This document shows positions 12,050 through 22,186 of a DNA stretch of 64,000 bases, piece by piece (position 1 is the stretch's first letter; each line of letters begins with the position of its first letter). This stretch comes from Phoenix dactylifera (taxonomy: Eukaryota > Streptophyta > Magnoliopsida > Arecales > Arecaceae). Below the pieces are notes generated by a model that was given only the letters and a program-made list of their open reading frames with translations, made no database searches and was not told where the DNA came from. The position numbers were made by a program, and so were the translations under genes. The stretch spans positions 20,152,899-20,216,898 of the forward strand of contig NC_052394.1 of the NCBI RefSeq assembly GCF_009389715.1. The letters are read 5' to 3'.

Positions 12050-13230
12050 ACAATATAACAATGTATTAACTTATAATAAATAGAAAGTTTTAATGATTAA
12101 ATTTTTGTTGCATATTAAATAATAAATCTTAATGATGGTTTAGCACAACACCATCAAATAGTGAGCTTCAATGATGGCCGACATCCTAATACGGATAACT
12201 ATATTGGACAAACAGGACCTCCATGCAGAAACTTTTATTAATAACACCGTCATCATTAATATTTTTGTTACATATCTCAGGCTTGACTGGAAACCAGGTT
12301 CTAAAAAGACAAAAGAATAGTTTCAGGAAGAGGGTGGAAGGCGAGAACATCGATAGCAGGTTGTAATCTCTGAAGAAAGAGGGGTCGAAATCTTTTGTAT
12401 TGGTTGAGATTACGAAGGAAACATGCAATAATCTATTTCTTCCTTGCGTGTATGGATGTCCGGTCCCTACTTTCACCTTGCTTTCGAAGCATCCTCTGAA
12501 TTTCCTCCCTGAGTGTCCCTTGTGAGAACAACGTCCGGTTTTCCACAAGAAAGGAGATTTGTTCCCTAACCGTGTCAAGTAAAGAGGCTTCAAAACAGAA
12601 AATCCGGTTGCTTCGTTCTCTCCACAAGCACAAGCACAAGCACAAGCACACCATGGCTCTACCGGCTCCACATGAGGTGCAATTTTTTTTTAAAAATAAT
12701 TTTAAAAATATAATATAACAATATAATAGATTATAATAAATAAAAAAATTAATAATTAAATTTTTATTGCAAATTAAACAATAAACTTTAATGATGGATG
12801 AGTACATGAATATCGATGTCATTAATAGTTATTGCATATTAAGCAATGAATAGTGTTAGCATTATTAATACGGAGTTTATATGATATAAGTTAAGCCTTT
12901 ATTTTATTATGTATGTATACATATAATAGATGAATTGGGTTAATAAGAAGATACTTTTATCATTAATATTGATATCATCCATTTGTCGAATGAAAAACTG
13001 TACAATTTTTATGTAGAAACTCCTCTCATTGATACTAGTATCATTAATACCGATCGCATGTGATCTAAGAGATACGTTTTTTCTTCTTTTTCTACATGTT
13101 CTTAAAACATAATATAATAATATAACAAATTATAACAAATAGAAGATTTCAAGTGCTAAGTTTTTGTTGCATATTAAGCAATGAACATTAATGATAATCA
13201 GCATATTAATGTAGACATTATTGTTACGAA
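12050..13230. repeat. Three dispersed copies of an AT-rich repeat of about 130 bp
   Basis: Similar sequence recurs at about 12050-12180, 12712-12860 and 13110-13230. Each copy contains TTATAATAAAT or ATAACAAAT, then TTTTTGTTGCATATTAA or close variants, then an AATGATGG-like end. The first two copies flank a segment of about 490 bp that has coding-like character on the minus strand. The family is not recognised. Confidence 0.45.
12433..12660 (-). pseudogene. Possible captured exon fragment, unidentified
   Basis: On the minus strand, reading from about 12640, the frame gives a hydrophilic segment including REQISFLVENRTLFSQGTLR and ends at RTSIHARKK. Base composition here (more GC, CpG present) differs from the AT-rich flanks. 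No family is recognised and no splice-consistent gene could be built. A CACAAG hexamer microsatellite (12623-12650) lies at its 5' side. It may be a gene fragment moved between the flanking repeats, or chance. Confidence 0.2.
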
Positions 13231-14291
13231 TATTGATATGGTGAATGGAGAGTTTTGTACAAATTAAATCTCCATTTTAGACATATAAAATAGAAGAGAA
13301 GTGAAAAAAATAATTAGTTAGTTAGGCAATCATATGGTTTGCCAGGAACATTGCTAATCCATTTTTATTAATTTTTCATCCAGGACAATTTTGCAAAAGT
13401 GAAAATCTTGAAAGTTGACTATAAATAAAATTTTTCTACTTAAACACATAACATGTTTCCAAGCAGAGTATTTGCGCCACTAATAATGATTCAAATATAT
13501 AAATTCACTTTTAACAAAAGTTTGTTCTCAGCATGTTACAGAACACAAAGTGCAGTATAGATTTGTTTCATTGTCCAAGTTACAAATATTTTTAGTACAA
13601 TCAGACAACTCGAGGGCTCTTGTGTCATAAATTTTGTAATTAAGATTGTTAGCATATAACATGGAACTCATCGTCCACTTAATACAAATTTCAAACTCAT
13701 TTATGAAACACATCTTGTTTCAAAGAAAATACCTCATTTCCCTGTAAACACTTAAATACTGTTATCTTTCCATCAACCTGGAAATAAAAGGAGAGAGTTT
13801 GGATGCGTGTCTATTTGTGTATGCACGTGTACGCGTAATTGTCGCTAAGTAATTCGTCAAAACAAACGTGCAAACCGAAGGTGTGAACCTGTGACTTCTG
13901 GACCCGACGCAATAACATAATGAAAAAAGTGGGGTAAATTTATCAATCATCCGGTAGCCGCAATCCGCGCAAAGACCTTAAAGGACGCACTGAATTCAAA
14001 GACGCACCTCATCAATTGGACTCGCAAATCACGCGAGTCGGGGGTAGTTCGGTAATTATGGCGTGGTCCGCCATCTCCAGCACGACAGGATACCTTGTGC
14101 GTGTGGGTGATTTGGTCAGCAGTCCTCCCTGGAAGTCGACCAGCTTCCGCCCGTTTCCGTCGACCGTTAAACGTTTGAAAATCTACAGTCCCCGCTCCCT
14201 CTCTCACCATCTCTTGCCGCCCTTCTCTGACCTCTTCATCCTCCCCTCCCAAATTCCTCAAACTTTTAATACGGTTAATGGGAAGTTGCTG

Positions 14292-14352
14292 CCATTGACT
14301 ATAAATTTCTTTTTTTTAATCGGATATCTCCAAGGAGACCATTGACTATAAA
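14292..14352 (-). mobile_element. Micro-insert with poly(T)/poly(A) tail and 14-bp target duplication
   Basis: CCATTGACTATAAA occurs at 14292-14305 and again at 14339-14352. The 33 bases between begin with a T run, so on the minus strand the insert ends in GATTAAAAAAAA. The exact duplication and A tail indicate a LINE-type insertion truncated to about 20 bp of body. It lies just upstream of the promoter of PLAC8 copy 3. Confidence 0.6.
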
Positions 14353-14440
14353 GCCTTGAGGAGAGGCAATAATAAATTTAGTTAACTCTAAGAGCAGAAA
14401 GGTCACCTCTATTGGTCCTTATCATTTATTTTTCTCTCTT

Positions 14441-14453
14441 TCTTTATATATAG
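14441..14453 (+). promoter_or_regulatory. Probable TATA box of PLAC8 copy 3
   Basis: TCTTTATATATAG follows a pyrimidine-rich stretch and lies about 135 bp before a strong splice donor (CCAGAG|GTACTA at 14587). Upstream, 13950-14260 is CpG-rich relative to the surroundings, as expected of a plant promoter region. Confidence 0.55.
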
Positions 14454-14586
14454 TGGGAAAAAGGCATTGCATGCCGAAAGTGCTCCTTAAGCTTTTCCAG
14501 GTCTCTTTAGTCTGGGAAAGGAGGGATCAGGAGCATGCGTTTCTAGTCATCTTCTCCTCCTGCTTGCTCTCTCCGCTTGGCCAGAG

Positions 14587-15436
14587 GTACTATTGCTGGC
14601 CTTTACTTCTTCTGTATCATGTTCATTTGATAGATGTATCGATAAGGAATTTAAAAGCTTGTGTTTAGAAAAAAAAATCATACTTTCTGAAATTGAATTT
14701 GACACTGTGATCGTTTGTGTTGTAGTTTTTCGGTCTTAAAAGAATAAATCTGCTTTTCTTCTTGATTCTGTGCTTTCTTGATCAAATATGATGTCGTATT
14801 ATTCTTTTCTTAGGATATTTTTTGCTGCGAAGGGAGGAGGTATATGCTCTTTGTAACTCATAGTTCTATAAATCCTAATGGCATGTCAATTAATTGATCT
14901 GTACAGAAAGATCATGGCTTGGGAATGGAGTGATAGTTTTGAAGATTTTGCGCACTTATGTGTTAAAAAATTCTACAATTAGGTATTGATTTTTCTTAGG
15001 ATAGCCTTATAAAATCATTATGGAAGAGAAGAAATGACGCCGGCATCAGTTTCACACAAAAAAGAAAAGAACTTAAGGCATTTGGAAACAGATGGATGAG
15101 CAGGACAGAAAAGGAACTAGTAGGAGAGAGAGGACGAAGAGAAGGACAAAATTTCTTGGATGTATTCGTACATGTATTGTATGAAATACCCGTTTTCAGC
15201 ACAAAAAAAAAAAAAAGAGAAGGACAAAATCATGATAAGAGAAAAAAATATTATGACAGAGAAAAAGGTTTTAGTAACAAACCACAAGGTGAAAGAGAAG
15301 GTGATCTTTTGATGTGATAAAATATGAAACCACAATTGACATCCATCCAAATATAATTCATCGCTTAAATGAGTGTTAATAAAGATAAAGTGGCTTCTCA
15401 ATTGGGCTTTTGGAATCTGACGCTGAGTTTTTACAG
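14587..15436 (+). other. 5' leader intron of PLAC8 copy 3
   Basis: The donor GTACTATT at 14587 and the acceptor TTTTTACAG ending at 15436 define an 850-bp intron, followed by a 52-bp leader exon to the ATG at 15489. The position matches the leader intron of copy 2. It contains the micro-insert at 15137-15230. Confidence 0.6.
15137..15230 (+). mobile_element. Micro-insert with poly(A) tail and 16-bp target duplication
   Basis: AAGAGAAGGACAAAAT is present at 15137-15152 and again, exactly, at 15215-15230. The 62 bases between end in CCCGTTTTCAGCAC followed by 12 A. The LINE fragment at 59545-60082 ends in the similar GCCGTTTTTCAAC plus an A run, suggesting the same LINE family. This is an extremely 5'-truncated copy inside the leader intron of PLAC8 copy 3. 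Confidence 0.65.
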
Positions 15437-15488
15437 GTAACTGGCATAAATATTGGAGTCCCTTCGTTCTACATAGATACAAAAAAGA

Positions 15489-17084
15489 ATGGATTCCGAC
15501 GAAAACGGTGAGAAGAAAGATGAGATCCAGGCAGCACTTGGAAAGGGCAGAAGGGATCACATCCCTGTTTGCGTCCCAACTGTTGAAAAGGAACTTCTGG
15601 ATCAGAGAACCCGCAAGAAAAGATTTCTGGACTTCTTAAAAGCCCGTCCATCCAACGAATGGTTCTCCAAATTTGGCTCCATTGGTAGGTCGTCTCCTTT
15701 CACCTTTCTGAAGCGAAAGGGAAACCAAAGGGACGGCTCTTCACCACCTGATCCTGCTCCCGGCGGTAGATGGCGACACTTCCATGTTCGGTTCGTCAGG
15801 AAGATCAACTGGGCGGCCTTGCTCAGGTACAGCAAGAACTGGGCAAAGCATCCCATGCATATGGCTCTTCTTGTCTGGCTCTTCTTCGTCGCTGCGGGAA
15901 TCATCATGCTCTTCCTCCTCATGACCGGGCTCCTCAACGGTGCGATACCGAACAGCTCCCAAAGAAAGAGGTGGACGGAGATTACTAACCAAATCCTCAA
16001 TGCTCTCTTCACCATCTTGTGTCTCTATGAGCACCCAAAATTGTTCCACCACCTGGTACTCCTATGCAAATGGAGATCGAGCGACACCGTGGAGCTAAGG
16101 CAGGTTTACTGCAAGACGGGAGCTCGCCGGCGTTATGAACGGGCTCAAATGATGCTCGTCGTCGTCCTTCTCCACATCACTTGTTTATGTCAGTATGCCA
16201 TGTGTGCTCTCTACTGGGTTTACACCAGAAAGACGCGACCAGACTGGGCGGTGAACCTCTTAATGGGCCTTGGGATTGCAGCACCAGTCATCGCCGGTCT
16301 CTACGTTGTCTACAGCCCCCTGGGGAGGAAGTATGAATCCGAGACAGATGAAGAGTCGCAGCGCGAAGTAGCCATGGCTTCTAAACCAGAAGCAAGTGAG
16401 CTGAAGCAGTATTCCAGAAGGGTAGTGGTGACGAGCCCAGAGTGGGTAGGAGGGCTCTTTGATTGCTGGGATGATCTCACTGTGGCCTACCTCTCGTTCT
16501 TCTGCACCTTCTGTGTCTTTGGGTGGAACATGGAAAGGCTCGGCTTCGGCAATATGTACGTTCACATCGTCACATTTATGCTGCTCTGCCTTGCTCCTTT
16601 CTGGGTGTTCTACGTGTCGGCCCTCAACATCGAGGACGATGTGATCAGAGACATGATGAGGATCACAGGCGGCGTGCTCTGTTTTCTCGGCTTACTCTAT
16701 GGAGGCTTTTGGAGGACTCGGATGAGGAAAAGGTTCAAACTTCCTGGGAATCCCTTCTGTTGTGGTTACCCAAACGTGACTGATTTCATGCGGTGGCTCT
16801 TCTGCTGGTCATGCTCTCTAGCTCAGGAGGTGCGGACGGCGAATTTCTATGACATCGAGGAAGACAGCTTCCATCGAAAAGAAATGGAGGAGGAGAGCTG
16901 CCCGGGGTTGCAGCCGCTGCCACGAGAAGGTGGACTGGGGCCATTGGTTGCACCCAGCCACCCAATTCTGAGCAACTCTAGCCCAGCTAAAGATGAGAAC
17001 AGCAAACCAGATTCTAATGGAATAGCAGCAGACTGTACTCCTGATGATTCGGCAATCACCACCAACACAGGGGTTTCAACTTGA
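15489..17084 (+). CDS. PLAC8/DUF2985 family multi-pass membrane protein (tandem copy 3)
   Basis: An intronless ORF of 531 aa beginning MDSDENGEKKDE. It has the same order as copies 1 and 2: basic segment FHVRFVRKINW near 98-108, membrane segment about 123-150, NQILNALFTILCLYEHP at 167-183, two further hydrophobic segments near 219-242 and 255-275, an acidic SETDEESQ stretch near 284-291, and a PLAC8 domain from about 317. That domain includes FCTFCVFGWNMERLGFGNMY, YGGFWRTRMRKRFKLPGN, FCCG and FCWSCSLAQEVRT. The C-terminal tail is about 40-50 residues shorter than in the other copies. GC content, especially at third positions, is clearly higher than in copy 1. All the PLAC8 cysteines seen in the paralogues are kept. 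Function is not established. Confidence 0.9.
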   Translation: MDSDENGEKKDEIQAALGKGRRDHIPVCVPTVEKELLDQRTRKKRFLDFLKARPSNEWFSKFGSIGRSSPFTFLKRKGNQRDGSSPPDPAPGGRWRHFHVRFVRKINWAALLRYSKNWAKHPMHMALLVWLFFVAAGIIMLFLLMTGLLNGAIPNSSQRKRWTEITNQILNALFTILCLYEHPKLFHHLVLLCKWRSSDTVELRQVYCKTGARRRYERAQMMLVVVLLHITCLCQYAMCALYWVYTRKTRPDWAVNLLMGLGIAAPVIAGLYVVYSPLGRKYESETDEESQREVAMASKPEASELKQYSRRVVVTSPEWVGGLFDCWDDLTVAYLSFFCTFCVFGWNMERLGFGNMYVHIVTFMLLCLAPFWVFYVSALNIEDDVIRDMMRITGGVLCFLGLLYGGFWRTRMRKRFKLPGNPFCCGYPNVTDFMRWLFCWSCSLAQEVRTANFYDIEEDSFHRKEMEEESCPGLQPLPREGGLGPLVAPSHPILSNSSPAKDENSKPDSNGIAADCTPDDSAITTNTGVST

Positions 17085-17364
17085 AGATAACCAGATGCAC
17101 AAGAGCTGAGATAGGTCTCTGAGTGGTTGATGGGTCAGAAAGAAGAGGGGGTGGCCGTCCATAGGCTTCCTTCATCAGATAGGACACTTCGCTTGTGTTA
17201 GAGATTCTTAATTAAGAGCCTAAAGAGTTTGATGATCTTTCTTTGTACTTATTATTCATAAGAAAATTCTTTTCTTATCAGTATAGGATGGAAACATAAG
17301 CTGATTTAATATTGGGGTGGAAGATTGTAACTGGGAAATGCATATAACCTTAGCAATTTGGTTG

Positions 17365-18525
17365 TGTAAGGCCCAGCCTTACTGGGCCGGCTTGTTGGCC
17401 TGGCCTGGTGCCAAAATAGTGGCATGAAGGCCTGTTTTAGTTAGAAACAGAGCAATGCCCTGGTAGATCATGGCGGAGAAGGAGGAAGAGTCCTTCTCCA
17501 CCATGAACTCCATCAAAGGCTAGGATAAGCCTAGCCTCCACTACTATATACAGCCCTCCCAACTCTCCTTCAAACATCACCAACGATCGCCGACCACCGT
17601 CGCCACTTTTTTCCTCTTTCTTCTTCTAATGCCGCCGATTCCTAGTCACTATGCTCGCCGGAAATTAGGGTCGACGACGCCGACCGAGCCAAGGTAATGC
17701 TCCGATCCTCTTCCCCATTCCTTGTTCTTCCTCTCATAACCCGAAGTAATAGCTGTTTGCCACGAAATAGACCAAAAGACGACTGGATAAGGATCCCTCA
17801 TTTTGCCTCTTTTTCCTTTTTTTTTGGCAATGCTCGTCGGCGGCATTCATCGCCGAAGCCATCGGCCGCTTCTCCATATTGGTTCATGGTCGGAGCCAGA
17901 CCCTCAGCCATCGGCGAGCGAGCTGGGATCCGAGTTCACTGTGGTATCCAAGAGAACCATCCCTTGTTGACCAAATCTACGAACCCGAGTTAACCTCTAT
18001 AAAAGGCCCTATCCACTCTGGTGCCCGAGCTGCCTACTCGACTAATCGCTTTGGCCCTGTTAAATGTCCCTACAACCTTCATTGATAAACCATTTTAATT
18101 AATTTTGGCCCTAATTGAGTCTGATTCATTGAGCGAATTGTCTAAACCTAACCCACATGAAACCATCGTATGCCCGATCAAATCTTCTCGTATTATTTTA
18201 TTAAAATTATCAATTAGACATTAATTTTGTTGTTAATATTTTAAATAGGTCTAGTAGAGTTGCCTAGTGAAGTCTGACAGTCTAAGATAAAAGAGGTAAG
18301 TAGATCTTACACTCCTTATTATTTTTTACATGATCATATTTTTTTTGTGCATAAAATTTGCTCGTGAAAATATCATGCTTTTCTGAAAATTATGGATCAG
18401 CATATGTGCTATGAAAATCATGCTTTATTATGAAAAATAGTTTCATGAATGTTTTGATGAAAATAGTTTTATTATGAAATATGAATCTGATCATGTCATT
18501 TAGTGTTTTTCATCTATTTATATGT

Positions 18526-18597
<72 letters not shown>

Positions 18598-18766
18598 TTC
18601 TAAAGGCTTTTAAATTACTATGACCACTCACCACACAATTGCCTCCGTCCCTCATAAAATAAATGTTAGAAATACATATAAAGAATAGTAAATTCAGTGG
18701 CCTGTGTGATACATAAGTAACATAATTCCATCCCTTGAGGGGAGGGAAAGAATTCGGCATGTGACA
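17365..18766 (+). repeat. Repeat family R, copy 2: LTR-like, opposite orientation to copies 1 and 3
   Basis: The left end is TGTAAGGCCCAGCC. A TATA-like CTACTATATACAGCC lies at about 17541-17556 and is followed by a GC-rich leader-like stretch. The reverse complement of 18300-18500 matches 28800-28970 in copy 3 closely (for example the block ending GTGTAAGATCTACTT). Similarity continues past a long (TA)n run to at least 18625; a GTGACA end at 18766 is the proposed right boundary and is uncertain. No internal coding domain is present, so a solo LTR or non-autonomous element is likely. It is old and diverged. Confidence 0.5.
18532..18594. repeat. (TA)n microsatellite, about 31 units
   Basis: An uninterrupted run of TA dinucleotides. 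It lies inside R copy 2, at the position where the other copies have a short A/T stretch, so it expanded after insertion. Confidence 0.95.
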
Positions 18767-19014
18767 TGCTGAATCAATTTAGAGTACCAATGTGCAAACC
18801 AGATCCCTTGAATCCCATAGAGAATTTATGCAAACCAATTTACAGGTTTAATATCTAGTTAATCTGCTATATGACCTCAAGGGCAATTACCGTGGCAGAG
18901 AGATCTTATCTGAGGTATGAATTGTGGGAGGGAGCATCAGAAGGTTGTCCATCAAAGAAAACATTGAGAGGTTGGAATAAAACCTAAAATGATGAGTTAT
19001 GAAACTAATAATCT
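18767..19014. other. Intergenic spacer
   Basis: AT-rich sequence between R copy 2 and the TRIM-like element. No gene or repeat is supported. Confidence 0.4.
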
Positions 19015-19462
19015 ATAATAGGAGGCAAAAATAAATTATTCCTATGAAGATCCATGGGGGCGTATGTTTAGTCCCACATCGACTATGTATTAGATAGATC
19101 TTCGATATTTATACAGAACCAAAAAATTCGAATAGCATCTTAGCTAGTTTTTTTGGGTGAGGTCATGGATTATTACCAATAGTATTAGAGCGGATCGAGC
19201 CCATAATCCACCTAGATTAAGGAAAACTGCAGCACAGGCTTATTTGGGTTAACCATAAGCTGATTATGGTATTTGTGTTTGGTTGACCCTTAATCTGGTG
19301 AGGATGTTAGGGATTAAATAGAAGTATACGAGGATCTTAGAAGTTTTTGTTTAGTTCCATATCGGCTATATATTGAATAGATTTTGGATATTTATAGAGG
19401 GTCAGGAAATCCAAATAACATCTTCTGATTAGTTTTTTTGGGTTCAGTCCTTGGTTATTACA
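19015..19462 (+). mobile_element. TRIM-like miniature LTR retrotransposon, copy 1
   Basis: Two direct terminal repeats of about 160 bp lie at about 19015-19178 and 19305-19462. Both contain a TTAGT(C/T)CC(A/C)(C/T)ATCG block and a TTTTTTTGGGT block, and they end in a TTATTAC(C)A motif. A primer-binding site, TAGTATTAGAGC, follows the first repeat at 19180 and matches the initiator Met tRNA type site TGGTATCAGAGC at 10 of 12 positions. The internal part is only about 125 bp with no coding capacity, which fits a terminal-repeat retrotransposon in miniature. The terminal repeats are clearly diverged, so the insertion is old. Confidence 0.7.
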
Positions 19463-21139
19463 ATTCTTTTAATGGTTCTCAAAATGGTGAGCTTAATTGC
19501 CTATCACATATATCTAGTCTAATGTATTGCATATCTCAATACCTACGCCTTGTTCCTTTTTCTTCTTTAATCATTTGAATGCTCTGAGGGAAGGATGTCT
19601 TGATGTAAATAAGCATCTAACCGGGTGCAAGGATATATCTGTGTGTGTGTGACACGTACTCTGCCCAGAGTTCAAGCGATAAAGCAAAAGGGAACCCAAT
19701 TATTTGGTCATAAGCTCATAGGCTGAAGGTTTCGGGTATGTTGTATAGCTACTACAGAATAATAAGCTAGGGTTCAGAACGTTAAATTCGGGTTTATTTG
19801 GTGATATTGATCGCCCACTTCACACAAAATTATCAGATCTGGATTCATGCAGCCTCCACCTCTGGTTTACAATGCTGACATCCCCAAAGCCCTTGAGCAA
19901 ACCTTGACCACTTCACAATTTTTGCTCATTTAAAAATGTATAATTAGATAGACCTCTGAATACTTTTTTCTTCTTATTTAGATGGTGTTTACATCCCTCC
20001 AAACTTTTAAGATCAAGCTTCCTCAGAGCCAGATGATCTAGGTAAAATGAATGTGAAGTGATACTTTATGACAATGTCTAAGCTGCAACTGGGTCATTGA
20101 TTGCCTTGTTTTAGCTGGCCAGGGCAAGTTAAAAAATTTCTAGAGACTCTCAAAACGTGAAGCTAAACACTACAAATTATTTGGGCTCTGAGTTCCTTTT
20201 TGCCCCTCTTTCTTTTCTCCTTTTCAAGATGCCATCAACTTGATAGAATATAGGACAATTGGATAAACATTCTATGACCTGATTAGATTTCAAAATGACA
20301 ACCTTGCTATTTATTCCCTGCATATCGTACTTTAGAATCTTAAAAAGCTGCTAAGAACTTTTTAGGTGCTAATCACTGCAACGAAAGGGTAGCATTGGTT
20401 ATAACCAGCCTTAGCTGAGCTGGTTGGTATCCCTTTCCACTTGAAAGAGATCTGGGGTGAGAGCACCAATGGTGGCACGTTCACCGTATTTCTTAAAGAA
20501 AGTCAAAATTCGTATTTAGTCCAGCTGCTTTAATAACATCAATAAACGCTAATTTAAAGAAAGTTTGGTACCAGAAAGTAACATTTCAGATCAATATAGG
20601 GGAGATGAGAAGGAGGTTGATGTAAATGGAGAATATTCAGACAAAAAGGGGTTTTGAAATGTATACCTTATTTCTGGAGGTATCTCTTTCTAAAAGCAGG
20701 GAGAACAGGTAAGACAGGAAGTTTTCTTAGTGCATTCAGACTTTTTAACTACCTTTGGTTCATTTAGACATTTACCTTTTGGGCTAAGTTAGGGTTTGAG
20801 AAGTTCTCCAAAAAGTAAATTTGGTCCGAAACCTATGCCGATAGGATAAATGGCTTTAAACTAATTATGTTTCTCAAATTCTGGATTTTGATATTATCAA
20901 ACCGAATTTTTCTCTAGTAACGAACTTAAAGGATTTATTGTTCCAAGAAAGAAAGCAACAGTTTACATTGCTTTCAAAAATAAAAACTAAGATAACGGCA
21001 CGTTATAATTCTATTTGCAGAACAATATATAGTGCTTTCTCTATTTAATGATCTAAATTGAATAGTGTAAAGTTGGGTGGGGTCAACAGCTTATTAAACA
21101 TACCTCAAATGCAAAAAGAAGTTTATTCTCCTTACTCCT
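19463..21139. other. Intergenic spacer between TRIM-like elements
   Basis: No coding region is recognised. One short segment near 20395-20480 has weak tRNA-derived SINE character and is listed separately. Confidence 0.4.
20395..20480 (+). repeat. Possible tRNA-derived SINE remnant
   Basis: TTAGCTGAGCTGGTTGG resembles a polymerase III box A. About 35 bases downstream, GATCTGGGGTGAGAGC is a poor box B match. No tail or target duplication was found, so this is tentative. Confidence 0.25.
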
Positions 21140-22186
21140 TGTGATAACCAAGATCTCACCCAAAAAGCTAGGCGGAAAGTATTTTTTTGGTTCCTTAGTC
21201 CCATATAAGTAGTTAAGATCTACCTAGTGCATAGCCGATATGAGATTAAACACACACATGTACGAATCCTCATATACTCCCTCTGTTTAAACTCTGGCAT
21301 TCTCACCAGGCTAAAAATTTAAATACATTCAAATCCAATCACAAGCACTATGATCGGCTCATGGAAAGCCCTATTTGGAAAATCACCAGATTCAATGTGG
21401 ACCATTTTGGCCACTACGAGCGGGGTTCGACAGGGTTCAGAAGCGAGATCCGCCACATCAGAAAGCCAAGTAGTAACTCAAACTTTAGGAGGCCATAATT
21501 TAGTTATACGGTGCTCGATTGAGATGATTTTTTTTTTAAAAATTGGGTATCTTTTCGAGATCTACAACTTTGGGCCAACCTAGGAGATTGAATCTGGCTA
21601 AAATTTTATTGTTTAGGCCCCGAAACAAGTTGGTCAAACCGCAAGTTTTCTTTTTGGGTAAGATTTTGACCAAGCATAACTCTCATCCAATAAGAATTCG
21701 GTGGAGCGACAAAAGTCAAAGTTAATATAAAAGTCGAGATCTACCTCCTCAATATTTTTAAATATGTCTATTTAAGAAAGAGAAGTCATACCAGGATTAT
21801 AAAGAGGAATCCGATCTAAATTGTGTTAGAGCGGACCTCACATTATAAATAGAGGCTATGTACCTTATTTTTTAAATAATTAATGAAAGAAAAGAGAACT
21901 TAAAGTCCTACTTTCGATATTTCTCTATCTTCTTCTAGCTTTCTTTTAAGATATTCGAGTTCAGCAGGTTGAAGAAAATCTTTCTTCTCTCCAATCGGAT
22001 CACCATGGGCCAAATCCGTTTTGATACCATTTGCAACAATTTAGGACCTCATCTAAAAGGTTAGCTGGAAGATATTATTTGGATTTTTTTAGTTCTGTAT
22101 AAGTACCTAAGATCTATCGAGTGCATAACCCATATGAACTAAACTCACCCATATGAATCCTCACACTCCTAATTTAGTCTTAGGTA
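21140..22186 (-). mobile_element. TRIM-like miniature LTR retrotransposon, copy 2
   Basis: Terminal repeats of about 155-160 bp lie at 21140-21299 and about 22032-22186, inverted relative to TRIM copy 1 and of the same family: the reverse complement has the ATATCGGCTATG block and TTTTTGGGTGAGATC. On the minus strand, just inside the right-hand repeat, TGGTATCAAAAC at about 22019-22030 is a Met-tRNA-type primer-binding site. The internal region is about 730 bp with no recognisable protein. The repeats differ markedly, so the element is old. Confidence 0.65.

Noticed and set aside
13947-14345. Opposing ORFs upstream of PLAC8 copy 3
   Set aside because: They lie in a CpG-rich promoter-like region, have no recognisable domain, and one is a shadow of the other.
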